A stretch of 64,000 nt of DNA from JBGSYN01 sp041750975 (lineage in GTDB: Bacteria; Pseudomonadota; Alphaproteobacteria; Geminicoccales; Geminicoccaceae). Made by a program: the position numbers and the translations under genes. Shown here one piece after another: positions 49,530 to 58,566 of the stretch. The DNA lies in assembly GCA_041750975.1 (NCBI GenBank), contig JBGSYN010000103.1, positions 8,518 through 72,517 on the forward strand, in the 5' to 3' direction. The notes below the pieces were generated by a model, which was not told the DNA's origin, did no database searches, and saw only the letters and a list, made by a program, of their open reading frames with translations. How positions within the stretch are numbered: the stretch's first letter is position 1; every line of letters begins with the position of its first letter.

Positions 49530-50222
49530 TTAGATGGCGATGGGGACCAGAACTTGGGGTTCGATGATGGTGTGGTCCGGCAGTTCTTGCTTGAGCACTT
49601 CCACGTCCTGGGCGAGCAGGGGGAAGGTGCGGTAGTGGCAGGGGATGATGGTTTTGAAGTCGAAGAATTTTTTGGCGGCGTAGGCGGCGCGGTGCTGGTC
49701 CATGGTGTAGTGGCCGCCGACGCAGAGGATGCCGATATCGGGGGCGTGCAGGTCCTGGAACAGCGCCATGTCGGCCATGACGTCGGTGTCGCCCGTGAAG
49801 TAGATGGTGTGGCCTTCGCCCGCGATCATGAAGCCGGCTTCGCCGCCGGTATAGACGGGCGTGCCGTGCTTCGGGATGGAAGAGGAATGCACGGCGTTGA
49901 CCATGGTGACCGAGACATCGCCGACGGTGATCGTGCCGCCTTTGCTGAAGCCGATGGTCTCGACCTTTTCGCTCTCTTCCCACCATTCCATGAGCTCGAA
50001 CATGCCGGCAATGGGGATGCCCAGTTCCCTGGCGATGCCGAGCGCATCGCCGGAATGGTCGCCATGGCCGTGGCTGAGGAGAATGTGGGTCGCACCGCCG
50101 ATGGCCTCGGTGCGGTCGTGCCCCTCGAACATGGGATTGCCGGTGAGCCAGGGGTCGACCAGCAGGATCTGGTTGCCGATTTCAATGCGGAAGCCGGAAT
50201 GGCCGAGCCAGGTGATGTTCAT
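49530..50222 (-). CDS. Metal-dependent hydrolase, MBL fold (UPF0173)
   Basis: A 230-residue metallo-beta-lactamase-fold protein. NITWLGHSGFRIEIGNQ, LLVDPWLTGNP, the metal motif SHGHGDHSGD, YFTGDTDVMADM and GGHYTMDQHRAAYA match the UPF0173 family, close to L-ascorbate-6-phosphate lactonase UlaG. Substrate unknown. Start at ATG 50222; longer frames upstream look noncoding. Confidence 0.93.
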   Translation of the reverse strand: MNITWLGHSGFRIEIGNQILLVDPWLTGNPMFEGHDRTEAIGGATHILLSHGHGDHSGDALGIARELGIPIAGMFELMEWWEESEKVETIGFSKGGTITVGDVSVTMVNAVHSSSIPKHGTPVYTGGEAGFMIAGEGHTIYFTGDTDVMADMALFQDLHAPDIGILCVGGHYTMDQHRAAYAAKKFFDFKTIIPCHYRTFPLLAQDVEVLKQELPDHTIIEPQVLVPIAI

Positions 50223-50355
50223 GTCAGTACCTGCACATTGCTGCCGAACGATGGTTGCCTGTCGGATAGCCCAAATGCGCGTATCCGGACAACCTACAGG
50301 TGAGCGGCCGGATCTCAGCCGCCATTCGCCAACTAAACTGGTGCCTTGCCGGTTC

Positions 50356-51090
50356 CTAGGGTTTGGTGGTGGATCGATGCCGGAGATGGCCGATGCCGCG
50401 CGCGAACACCAGGACGACGGCGATCGAGACCAGCAGGACCGGCACAAGCGGCCCCGTGTCGAGCAGATGGAGATTGGCGCCCGCCGCCACCGAGATGACG
50501 GTGACCGGCAGAATACCGACCGCCGTCGTCCATAGGAATATGAACCATGACACCTTGGTGAGCCCGGCCGCGTAGTTGATCAGGTTGAAGGAAATGACAG
50601 GGATCAGACGCAGCGCCAGCAGCCCGAGGCCGCCCTGGTAATGGGCGTAGCGGTCGACCCTGAGGAGATGCCGCGGCGGGACATAACGCTCGACCAGACC
50701 GCGCCCGTAGCGCCGCGCGATCCAGAAAGCGATCGCAGCGCCGAGCATGGCCCCGGTCCAGACAGTGAGCACGCCCTGGATCGGGCCCAGCACGGCCCCG
50801 GCGCAGACGGCGATCATCTCGGCGGGCACGGGCACGAAATTATGGGCGATCATCAAGAGGATGACGATGACGCCGGCCCAGGGCCCGACGCTTTCGATCC
50901 AGTCGAGCAACTCTTCCGGATGGACGAGGATGGCATAGGCCGCGGCCGGCGTCAGCAGCAGCATCGCGATAATCAGGCCACGCTCGAGGCGATGCAGATG
51001 ATAGGGCGGCGCCGCAGTAGCGGAGCGGCCCGCGGCGCGTGGTACGCCTCGCAAATCGTTCGTCGTGTCGGGACCCTGCAGATCAGTCAT
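50356..51090 (-). CDS. TVP38/TMEM64 (VTT domain) membrane protein
   Basis: A 244-residue protein with about five membrane segments and the VTT/SNARE-associated domain: NFVPVPAEMIAVCAGAVLGP, GAMLGAAIAFWIARRYGRG and LRLIPVISFNLINYAAGL. Bacterial members belong with DedA-like scramblase or transporter proteins. Start at ATG 51090. It diverges from the DUF5666-like gene. Confidence 0.93.
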   Translation of the reverse strand: MTDLQGPDTTNDLRGVPRAAGRSATAAPPYHLHRLERGLIIAMLLLTPAAAYAILVHPEELLDWIESVGPWAGVIVILLMIAHNFVPVPAEMIAVCAGAVLGPIQGVLTVWTGAMLGAAIAFWIARRYGRGLVERYVPPRHLLRVDRYAHYQGGLGLLALRLIPVISFNLINYAAGLTKVSWFIFLWTTAVGILPVTVISVAAGANLHLLDTGPLVPVLLVSIAVVLVFARGIGHLRHRSTTKP

Positions 51091-51209
51091 GGCTATGATG
51101 AATAGTCCCCCGCAGCCCTCGCCGCAAACGCTTCCGAGGCGGCCCGGACGGAAGCAGGCGGGGCGAACTCCACAACCCCATGCGCCGACGAGGCGTGGCG
51201 GCGTCAACA

Positions 51210-51288
51210 CGTCACCGTGACGGCGACCTCGTCGTCCTTGTGGCGTCCGGGTCCTCACGCTACCGTGACGCTCTGAGGCTACCGTCAC
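51210..51288. promoter_or_regulatory. Pair of CGTCAC/GTGACG operators
   Basis: CGTCACCGTGACG (51210-51222) is a perfect palindrome around C51216. GTGACG (51265-51270) and CGTCAC (51283-51288) form a second inverted pair. Both lie in the divergent region just upstream of the exported DUF5666-like gene. They look like binding sites of one regulator. Confidence 0.45.
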
Positions 51289-51308
51289 CCGGTCGATAAG
51301 GAAAATCC

Positions 51309-51944
51309 GTGAGACATTCCGCTCCATCCGCCCGCCGCACCCTGGCTGGGCTCGCCATGGTGTTGGCACTCGGCCTTGCTCCAATTGCCGCCAAGGCCCA
51401 GACGGCCACCGAGCCGCACCGGGTCCGGGGCACGATTCAGAGCCTCGAGGGCGACACGCTAACGGTGGACACCCGCGAAGGAGAGACGGCGACGATCGCC
51501 CTCAGCGAGGACTGGCACACCGTCGGTGTGACCACCGCCTCGATTGAGGACATCGAACCCGGCGACTATGTCGGCATCGCCTCTCTACCGATGCAGGACG
51601 GCCGCGATGGTGCCCTTGAAGTGCTGATCTTTCCCGAGGCCATGGCCGGCGCCGGCGAGGGCAGCCGTCCCTGGGATCTCGAGCCCGACAGCACGATGAC
51701 CAACGCCACGGTGGCGAACAAGGTCGAGGCCGCCGACGGCAACGACCTGACGCTCACCTATGACGGCAACGAGAAGACCATCACCGTACCCGAGGACGTG
51801 CCGATCGTGACCTTTGCGGAGGCGACCGAAGCCAACCTTACCGAGGGTGCCGTGGTTTTCGTCCCGGGCCAGATCGATAAGGCAGGCACGATCACCGCAA
51901 CCACCGTCGTCGTCGGCACCGGCGGCGTCGCCCCGCCGATGTAG
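51309..51944 (+). CDS. Exported DUF5666-like protein
   Basis: A 211-residue protein with a signal peptide (to about residue 30, AKA-Q). The mature part has two repeats of a small OB-like barrel: RVRGTIQSLEGDTLTVDTRE and KVEAADGNDLTLTYDGNEK, typical of DUF5666. Function unknown. GTG start, AAGGAAAA upstream. Preceded by paired operators. Confidence 0.75.
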   Translation: MRHSAPSARRTLAGLAMVLALGLAPIAAKAQTATEPHRVRGTIQSLEGDTLTVDTREGETATIALSEDWHTVGVTTASIEDIEPGDYVGIASLPMQDGRDGALEVLIFPEAMAGAGEGSRPWDLEPDSTMTNATVANKVEAADGNDLTLTYDGNEKTITVPEDVPIVTFAEATEANLTEGAVVFVPGQIDKAGTITATTVVVGTGGVAPPM

Positions 51945-51962
51945 TCGGCAGCAGCGCCGGCC

Positions 51963-52799
51963 TCAGTCCAGGGCGAAGCCCCGGCGTCTCAGGAACGCCC
52001 GGAGATCGGGACGTTCCGGCCTTGAGAGCTGTCGGGACAGGTTCTCGGTCCAGGTGCAATGCTCGCTGAGGCCGAAAAGTTGCGGATGGCGCTGTTTGGC
52101 ATCCGGGATCGGCTGTACCGAATGGCGGCGCTCGCCATAGTCGTTGAGCGCCGCATCGAGCCCTTCGGAGTCGTAGCATTCCCGATGAATGACGACCCGG
52201 GGCGGCAGCCGCATCGAAATCCCGGGGGTCTCGTCCGGCCAACCGAGTCCGAGGGCCGCCAAGGGATAAACACCTTCGGGCAGGCCCAAAATAGCCGAGG
52301 CCGCATCGATCTCGTTGCGGACCACGCTCAAGGGACAGCAGCCGAGGCCGACGGTTTCGGCGGCGCGCATAAAGGTCGCAAGGGCGATCGCGGCGTCGGT
52401 TACGGTGTTGGTGTAGCTGTCCAGATTGTCGTTGAGGTGCTCTCGTCCCTGCAGGCGGCAGACATGCCGGGCGCGCTTGAGGTCGCCGCAGAAGACGAGC
52501 ATGGCGGCGGCACCCTTGATCCAGTCATTGCTCGGGACCAGGCCGCCGAGTTGGTCGATCCGCTGCCGCTCACGGATGACGATGATCGAGTATTGCTGTA
52601 GATCGGACTTGGCTGGCGCCGATTGGGCGCAGGCGAGCAGCAGGTCGAGCAGCGCGTCGCTCACCGGCTCGTCGCGATATTTGCGGATGGATCGCCTCTC
52701 CAGCAGCGGTTGCAATGCACGATACTCGGCTTCCGGCCAGTCCGGATCGCGGTCCAGCCCAAACCTTCGACGATAAGTCTCCGCCATTTCGCGCGTCAT
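51963..52799 (-). CDS. Nitroreductase family protein
   Basis: A 278-residue flavoenzyme. LLERRSIRKYRDEPVSDALLD is the FMN-binding start, AQSAPAKSDLQQYSIIVI and LPEGVYPLAALGLGWPDE are typical family blocks. It would reduce quinones, flavins or nitro groups with NAD(P)H. GAGGAAAG before the ATG. Third gene of the operon with quinone oxidoreductase and hydrolase. Confidence 0.92.
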   Translation of the reverse strand: MTREMAETYRRRFGLDRDPDWPEAEYRALQPLLERRSIRKYRDEPVSDALLDLLLACAQSAPAKSDLQQYSIIVIRERQRIDQLGGLVPSNDWIKGAAAMLVFCGDLKRARHVCRLQGREHLNDNLDSYTNTVTDAAIALATFMRAAETVGLGCCPLSVVRNEIDAASAILGLPEGVYPLAALGLGWPDETPGISMRLPPRVVIHRECYDSEGLDAALNDYGERRHSVQPIPDAKQRHPQLFGLSEHCTWTENLSRQLSRPERPDLRAFLRRRGFALD

Positions 52800-52810
52800 G
52801 GCTTCTTTCC

Positions 52811-53626
52811 TCAGAGCTTGCCGATCCAGTCGATCACGGTGTCAGCCGCGATCTGCCAGTCGGGGTCGACCATCATCGTATGCGACATCTCTTCGAGGAT
52901 CACGGCCTCGGTGCCATAGTAGGATGCCGTCGCCTGGATCTCGCTCACCGGCAGAAAACGGTCGTCGCCACCGCCCAGGATCAGGGTCGGCGGCATTTGC
53001 CAGGGGAAGGCCGCGAAATTGGGAAAGGTCGCAAGCTCCATGCCGACCAGCGGCGATTCGAAATGGGTCTGCGCCATCCGCGTCTCGAACTCTGCGGCGT
53101 CGATGCGATCGGAAAGGAGGCCGCGGCGCAGCACGTCGCGGTCGATGCTGCCGGCCCAGAGACTGTTGAAGATCGCGAGTTGCTGCCAGAGTTCGGGATC
53201 GCGCAGCATCATCATCGTCGAGGCGAGGCCGAGCCCGTGCGCCGGCACCGAGGCCATGAGCACGATCCCCAGGGCCTGGCCGCCGGTGCGGATGACGTTC
53301 TGGACGACGGCCCCACCCATCGAATGGCCGACGAGGACCAGGGGCTGCCCGATCCGGCGGATCGCGGCATCGGTATCCTCGGTATAGTCGCTGAGCCTGA
53401 GATAATTCAGCCTCTCGCGCCCCGGACTGCCGCCATGGCCGGTCAGGCTCAGCGCATATGCCGGAAACCCGTGCGCCTTGAAATACGGCAGAAAAGTCTC
53501 CGCCCAGATCCAGGCGCCGACGCAGCTGCCATGGACGAACAGGACCGCCGGCTGCTGCGTCGGCATGTCCGGCAGATGTTCGATCAGCTCAAGATCAAGC
53601 GTCTCGGCCCCCGTGGGGGCGTTCAA
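52811..53626 (-). CDS. Alpha/beta hydrolase
   Basis: A 271-residue hydrolase: VLFVHGSCVGAWIWAETF oxyanion region, LVLVGHSMGGAVVQN nucleophile elbow with Ser, LILGGGDDRFLPVSE with the Asp, and MSHTMMVDP with the His. Start TTG 53626 in a TTGA overlap with the upstream gene, with GAGGT 6 nt before it. Substrate unknown. Confidence 0.9.
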   Translation of the reverse strand: MNAPTGAETLDLELIEHLPDMPTQQPAVLFVHGSCVGAWIWAETFLPYFKAHGFPAYALSLTGHGGSPGRERLNYLRLSDYTEDTDAAIRRIGQPLVLVGHSMGGAVVQNVIRTGGQALGIVLMASVPAHGLGLASTMMMLRDPELWQQLAIFNSLWAGSIDRDVLRRGLLSDRIDAAEFETRMAQTHFESPLVGMELATFPNFAAFPWQMPPTLILGGGDDRFLPVSEIQATASYYGTEAVILEEMSHTMMVDPDWQIAADTVIDWIGKL

Positions 53627-54630
53627 TGAGCGACCTCGAGCATGATCTTGCCCATATGCGTGCTGGTTTCCATCAAGGCGTGCGCCTTCGCGGCATCGTC
53701 GAGCGGAAATGTCTCGTGAATGACCGGCAAGCATCGACCCTGCGCCAGGAGCGGCCAGACCTTGGCTTCGAGCTCGTCGGCGATTACCTTCTTTTGCGCC
53801 ACCGTTCGGGGCCGCAGGGTCGAGCCGGTCAGCGTCAGCCGTTTCAGCATCATCGGCGCCATGTTGAATTCGGTCTTGCTGCCCTGCAGGAATGCGATCT
53901 GCACCAGCCGCCCCTCGACCACGAGCGCCTCGATGTTGCGCGCCAGATAGGGTGCCCCCACCATGTCGAGGACGAGGTCGACCCCGCGGCCCTCGGTCTC
54001 GCCCTTGACGATCTCGACGAAGTCTTCCTCCCGGTAGTTGATCGCCCGATCCGCCCCGAGTTTTTCGCAGAAAGCACATTTCTCGCCGGATCCGGCTGTG
54101 GCGAACACCTGGGCGCCAAAGGCTTTGGCCAGTTGAATGGCGGTCGCACCGATGCCGCTCGAGCCGCCATGGACCAGGAATGTCTGCCCCGCCTCGAGCC
54201 GGCCGCGCTGAAATACATTGGTCCAGACGGTGAAATAGTTCTCCGGCAGGGCCGCAGCATCGTCCATGCCCATGCCATTCGGGATCGGCAGGCAGAGATC
54301 GTGTGCCGCGACGCAATATTCGGCATAGCCGCCGCCACTGACGAGTGCTGTTACGCTCCGACCGATGGCATCCTCGCCGACACCGTCGCCGACCGCCACG
54401 ACCACGCCGGCGACCTCGAGCCCGAGGATCTTTGAGGCTCCCGGCGGGGGTGGGTAGCCGCCCTTGCGTTGCAGGCAATCCGGGCGATTGACCCCGGCCG
54501 CAACAACCCGGACCAGCACCTCGCCCGCTACGGGCTGCGGCAACGGCCCTCGTGCCGGTCGCAGCACTTCGGGCGGACCGTCGCCAGTCCGCTCGATTAA
54601 CCGCATGTCGCCCGGCAGCGCGATCGCCAT
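53623..54630 (-). CDS. NAD(P)H-quinone oxidoreductase (PIG3/QOR type)
   Basis: A 335-residue zinc-free medium-chain dehydrogenase. VAAGVNRPDCLQRKGGYPPP, LGLEVAGVVVAVG, and the NADPH loop LVHGGSSGIGATAIQLAKAF match the PIG3-type quinone oxidoreductases. It reduces quinones or unsaturated ketones with NADPH. GGGAGCA before ATG 54630. First gene of the redox operon. Confidence 0.93.
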   Translation of the reverse strand: MAIALPGDMRLIERTGDGPPEVLRPARGPLPQPVAGEVLVRVVAAGVNRPDCLQRKGGYPPPPGASKILGLEVAGVVVAVGDGVGEDAIGRSVTALVSGGGYAEYCVAAHDLCLPIPNGMGMDDAAALPENYFTVWTNVFQRGRLEAGQTFLVHGGSSGIGATAIQLAKAFGAQVFATAGSGEKCAFCEKLGADRAINYREEDFVEIVKGETEGRGVDLVLDMVGAPYLARNIEALVVEGRLVQIAFLQGSKTEFNMAPMMLKRLTLTGSTLRPRTVAQKKVIADELEAKVWPLLAQGRCLPVIHETFPLDDAAKAHALMETSTHMGKIMLEVAH

Positions 54631-54735
54631 CCTGATTGCTCCCTGAGTTTCAGTGACTTGGAATTTCAACATCTTGGTGGAAGAGGTGCGGCATGCTTTA
54701 AGCGTCCAGGCCCCTATGGTCCACCCTCGAGAAAA

Positions 54736-55551
54736 ATGGCTGGCATCAGCATGACCGTCACCGGCAAAACCAAAACCTTCGGCGTGATCGCCGATCCGAT
54801 CACCCATGTCCGCGCCCCCGAGGTCTTCAACGACCTGTTTCGCGCCCGCAACATCGATGCCGTGCTGGTGCCGATCCACGTCACGCCGGCGCGGCTGCCC
54901 GCGATGTTCGAAGGCTTTCGTGCCTGGGCCAATCTCGGCGGTTTCTGCGTCACCATCCCCCATAAGGAGGCGATGCTCGACCTTTGCGATGATTGCGAGC
55001 CCGCAGCCCGCATCGTCGGCGCTGCCAACGTCGTTCGGCGAACCGAACGCGGGCGGCTGATCGGCGGCAATTTCGATGGCGAGGGCTTTGTCGAAGGTCT
55101 GCGGCAGCAAGGATTCGCTGTCTCAGGCCAGAGGATCCTGCTGATCGGCGCGGGCGGTGCCGCCAAGGCCATCGCTTATGCCCTGGTGCAAGAGACCGTT
55201 GCGGAGATCGTCGTCGCCAACCGAACGACGGCCCGCGCCCACGCCTTGCGCGACAATATCCGCAGCCATTGCCCCAATGCCCCGATCAGTGTCGGTGTCA
55301 TCGACCCCCGGGGCTATGATCTCGTCATCAACGCCACCTCACTGGGCCTCAAGCCCGACGACAAGCTGCCGCTCGACCCCGATCTTCTGGAGCCTTCGAC
55401 GATCATCGCCGACATTATCATGAAGCCCGAGGAAACGCGTCTTCTAGCGGCTGCTCAAAATCGCGGCTGCAAGGTCCATTACGGCCGCCACATGCTCGAT
55501 GCCCAAATCGTCCTGCTGGGCACCTTCATGGGTGCGATCGAAAGCGAGTAA
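54736..55551 (+). CDS. Shikimate dehydrogenase-like protein
   Basis: A 271-residue SDH-family protein. The N-terminal domain has VIADPITHVRAPEVFNDLF, GFCVTIPHKEAMLD with the catalytic Lys and NFDGEGF with the Asp; the NADP loop is LLIGAGGAAKAIAYALV. The usual shikimate-binding S-x-S (SLS) after the GDP motif is missing (HVRAP instead), as in SDH-like paralogs acting on other substrates. Start ATG 54736 or 54751. A true aroE may lie elsewhere. Confidence 0.88.
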   Translation: MAGISMTVTGKTKTFGVIADPITHVRAPEVFNDLFRARNIDAVLVPIHVTPARLPAMFEGFRAWANLGGFCVTIPHKEAMLDLCDDCEPAARIVGAANVVRRTERGRLIGGNFDGEGFVEGLRQQGFAVSGQRILLIGAGGAAKAIAYALVQETVAEIVVANRTTARAHALRDNIRSHCPNAPISVGVIDPRGYDLVINATSLGLKPDDKLPLDPDLLEPSTIIADIIMKPEETRLLAAAQNRGCKVHYGRHMLDAQIVLLGTFMGAIESE

Positions 55552-55592
55552 GCCCTTGGGAACGGTAGGCACTCTCATGCTTTTCAAGGGAC

Positions 55593-56801
55593 ATGAAAAA
55601 GTCGGTCCTCCAAACTTTTGCCGCTTTAGCCCTTGGCGTCGGGCTGGCGCAGACCGGCGCAGTCGCCCAGGAAGGTGCCGGTTTGCTCCCGCCGCTGCCG
55701 AATTTCGAGATCGATGGAACGATCCGGCACCAGGATCGAACCGTCACCTACGACAATCTTAGCGGCAGGATTGGCGAGATCCCGATCGAGGGGAACCTAC
55801 GAGCAGATTTGAGCCAGGCGACGCCGATGGTCGAGGGCAGGGTGCGGTTGCCGCAACTCGACTTCGACGCATTGCAACATGTCATCGACCAATTGCCCGA
55901 GCCCCCCGAGCCAGCGGACGAACAGGGTGCAATCCCACCAATCCGGCTGCCGACCGAGCCTTTGGGACGGCTCGGCCTCGAGCTCGACATCGAGGCGCCG
56001 TCGATCACGAATTTTCCGGTGGCCCTGAGTTCGTTCAGCGGTCATGCCAGCATCGACGACCGTCGCCTCTCCATCAAACCGTTCGAGATCGACTTCTCCA
56101 AGGGCACGATTAAAGGTGAGACGGCGCTGAACGGACGTCAGGCGGAGCCTTCGGCCGACATCCATATCGATCTTGACGAAATCGATATCCATCCATTCTT
56201 TACCGATACACGCTTCGCCGACGAGATTGCCGGAACGCTGAACGGGAGGCTGGACCTCCTGGGGACTGGCGAGACGTTGGACCAGGTCCTGGCAACGGCC
56301 AATGGCGAGGCCTGGATCAGCATCGACAACGGCACGTTCAGCGCCCTTATCATCGAAGGCGTGGGGATCGATGTCGTCGAGGCACTCAGTCTCTATCTCG
56401 GGGATGACATTGCGGTGCCGATCAATTGCGGTCGCCTCGATCTCGTCGTCGAGAACGGTCTGGTGCAGATTACGCGCATGATCATCGATACGCAGGATTC
56501 GGTCCTTGTCGGCGGCGGCACGATTGATCTCGACAAGGAAGAGCTGGATCTCGGCATTGAATCTCGGGCCAAGGATTTCAGCCTGATCGACGCCTCTTTG
56601 CCGATCCTGATCGACGGCACGTTCCGCGAGCCGTCCTTCTCGCTCGGCGAGGCTGATCTCTTCCCCTTTTTCGAGCTCGGCAACGCCGAGCCGGTCGACT
56701 GTACTAACCTGCTCCAATCCGACTTTCAGCGCACCGTCGAAACGGATCCGGAAGAAGATCCCGAAGAAGACGAGGAAGGAGTATGGCCAAGTTTAAGATA
56801 G
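55593..56801 (+). CDS. AsmA-like exported protein
   Basis: A 402-residue protein with a signal peptide (AQTGAVA-Q). Mature part shows the AsmA C-terminal pattern of alternating beta strands: LSGRIGEIPIEGNLRADL, FSKGTIKGETALNG, IAGTLNGRLDLLGTGETLDQ and SVLVGGGTIDLDKEELDLG. AsmA-like bridges move lipids across the periplasm; this one lacks the N-terminal membrane helix. Ends in an acidic Asp/Glu tail. Overlaps the next gene by 19 bp. Confidence 0.87.
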   Translation: MKKSVLQTFAALALGVGLAQTGAVAQEGAGLLPPLPNFEIDGTIRHQDRTVTYDNLSGRIGEIPIEGNLRADLSQATPMVEGRVRLPQLDFDALQHVIDQLPEPPEPADEQGAIPPIRLPTEPLGRLGLELDIEAPSITNFPVALSSFSGHASIDDRRLSIKPFEIDFSKGTIKGETALNGRQAEPSADIHIDLDEIDIHPFFTDTRFADEIAGTLNGRLDLLGTGETLDQVLATANGEAWISIDNGTFSALIIEGVGIDVVEALSLYLGDDIAVPINCGRLDLVVENGLVQITRMIIDTQDSVLVGGGTIDLDKEELDLGIESRAKDFSLIDASLPILIDGTFREPSFSLGEADLFPFFELGNAEPVDCTNLLQSDFQRTVETDPEEDPEEDEEGVWPSLR

Positions 56802-57001
56802 GCCAGAACGTGCAGTGGAATTGGGGTAGCGGGACCGGCAGCGGCAAGATCCGCGACACCTTCAAGGAAAAGGTCACACGCGCGATCCAGGGCAGCGAGG
56901 TCACCCGCAACGCGACCGAGGATAATCCCGCATACTTGATCGAGCAGCAAGACGGTGACCAGGTCCTGAAATCCGAAAGCGAACTCGAACCGGTGCGCTA
57001 G
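56783..57001 (+). CDS. DUF2945 (HVA1/Tudor-like) small protein
   Basis: A 72-residue protein: FKIGQNVQWNWGSGTGSGKI and NPAYLIEQQDGDQVLKSESE match DUF2945. AAGGAG lies just before the ATG. It starts inside the AsmA-like gene (19-bp overlap), so expression is probably coupled. Function unknown. Confidence 0.92.
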   Translation: MAKFKIGQNVQWNWGSGTGSGKIRDTFKEKVTRAIQGSEVTRNATEDNPAYLIEQQDGDQVLKSESELEPVR

Positions 57002-57546
57002 TCCCGGTGCTGCTTCCTGTGCTTGCGATGGAGCAGATGAAAAGCAAGGCCGCTCGACGGGTCGATTTCAGGATGCATAAAGCTGCCGGTTTCGTCCTGC
57101 ACCATGCCGAGCCGCTTCATCACGGTATGGGACCGGTGGTTCGCGGCGACGGATATGGCGACAATTTCGTCGAGACCGAGCGTATCGAAGCCATAGCCCA
57201 GCCAGGCCCGGGCGGCTTCGGAAGCGTAGCCCTTGCCCCAGAATGCCACCGGCAGACGCCAGCCGACTTCGACAGCGGGCGTGAAGGGGGCCACGAAGCG
57301 CAGGCGACCGAGGCCGACAAAGCCGGCAAACCGGCCCGTCGCCTTTTCCTCGACTGGCATGAAGCTGAAACCGTCTTCCTCGACGCGCCGCCCGATCCGC
57401 TCGATCCGTTCCAGGCTCTCCGCTTCCGTCAGCGTCGAGGGAAAGAACTCCATCACCCTTGGATCGGCGTTCATCGCCGCGAACGGCGCCAAATCTTGCT
57501 CTTCCCATTCACGCAGGATTAACCGCGCGGTCTCTATTCTGATCAT
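56998..57546 (-). CDS. GNAT N-acetyltransferase (RimJ/RimL type)
   Basis: A 182-residue acetyltransferase: RIETARLILREWEEQDLAPF at the N-terminus, VEVGWRLPVAFWGKGYASEA (acetyl-CoA loop region) and NHRSHTVMKRLGM. Substrate unknown; members acetylate ribosomal proteins or antibiotics and small amines. Its tail overlaps the DUF2945 stop by 4 nt. Confidence 0.93.
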   Translation of the reverse strand: MIRIETARLILREWEEQDLAPFAAMNADPRVMEFFPSTLTEAESLERIERIGRRVEEDGFSFMPVEEKATGRFAGFVGLGRLRFVAPFTPAVEVGWRLPVAFWGKGYASEAARAWLGYGFDTLGLDEIVAISVAANHRSHTVMKRLGMVQDETGSFMHPEIDPSSGLAFHLLHRKHRKQHRD

Positions 57547-57635
57547 GATTCCCTTGCCATAGAGTGCTAGAGATGCGTCCGCCGAGCCGATGATCCCGCA
57601 ATGCTCGGCACAGAAATAGACAAAGAAGGTACCCG

Positions 57636-58271
57636 ATGTCAGACAAACCCGTTCTCTATGGCTTCAACGGCTCGACCTATGTGCGCACCGTTCGGATGGT
57701 CCTGGCCGAAAAGGGCGCAGATTACGATCAGGTCGACGTCAATGTGATCGCCGGTGAACCGCGTAAGCCCGAGCATCTGGCCCGGCATCCGTTCGGCAAG
57801 GTGCCCGTCCTGGATATCGACGGCATGAGGTTGCGCGAGACCGACGCCATCTGCCGATATCTCGACGAGACGCTCTCGGGTCCCTCGTTCGTTCCGGACA
57901 ATGCCAAGGACCGGGCCCGCATGTCGCAGGCGATGGGCCTCACCGACAGCTTTGGCTATGGCGCCCTGCTCGGCATTGCCGCCTACCATCTCTTCCCGGA
58001 TTTCGTCGGCGGCAAGAACGACGAGATGCGCGCCAAATGCCTCGAGGACAGCGAGAAGTTCCTGAAGCTGATCATGGAGATCAAGGGCGATGATCCCTGG
58101 ATCGCAGGCGGCAAGCCCAGCCTCGCCGATTATCTCCTGGCCCCGATCTGCTTCTATATCGCCATGACCCCTGACGCCGATCAGGTCTTCGCGGTTCCGG
58201 GCGTCAAGGACTGGTGGGCCAGAATGCAGGAGATCGAGAGCTTCAAGGCTACCGAGCCCGATCTGGGTTGA
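57636..58271 (+). CDS. Glutathione S-transferase family protein
   Basis: A 211-residue GST: thioredoxin-fold N-terminus YGFNGSTYVRTVRMVLAEKG, the cis-Pro loop FGKVPVLDIDGMRLRETDAI, then a helical domain with DPWIAGGKPSLADYLLAPI. It conjugates or reduces electrophiles with glutathione. AAGGT ribosome site. Single gene between GNAT and the oxidase. Confidence 0.93.
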   Translation: MSDKPVLYGFNGSTYVRTVRMVLAEKGADYDQVDVNVIAGEPRKPEHLARHPFGKVPVLDIDGMRLRETDAICRYLDETLSGPSFVPDNAKDRARMSQAMGLTDSFGYGALLGIAAYHLFPDFVGGKNDEMRAKCLEDSEKFLKLIMEIKGDDPWIAGGKPSLADYLLAPICFYIAMTPDADQVFAVPGVKDWWARMQEIESFKATEPDLG

Positions 58272-58523
58272 TCCGCCAGCGTGAAGCAAGAAAATAATCC
58301 TGCTGCGATGGAGCCGCCGTCGGCGGCGGTACGACAAGACAGTGCCGGAAACGTGTTCGATAATGCCGAACTTTTGCACACTTCCGTCTCCGGTAAATGG
58401 GCGTTCGCCATGAACTGACCCCCCCTTTTGCCGGGCAAGGTTCGATCGCCAGATAGCCCGCACCCTTAGGTGCGCGGCACAAAACGATCACGAAGCTGCG
58501 TTCCCCACCCGATTGGTATGTCA

Positions 58524-58538
58524 GTTGCTAGTTGCAAC
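58524..58538. promoter_or_regulatory. Inverted repeat before the amine oxidase gene
   Basis: GTTGC (58524-58528) and GCAAC (58534-58538) around TAGTT, 28 bp upstream of the oxidase ATG in the 295-bp gap after the GST. MarR-type regulators bind sites of this shape. The rest of the gap holds no gene and only a GC-rich GCCGCCG/CGGCGGC stretch near 58312. Confidence 0.3.
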
Positions 58539-58566
58539 AAGATAAACGTCCAAAGGGAACGCTTTC

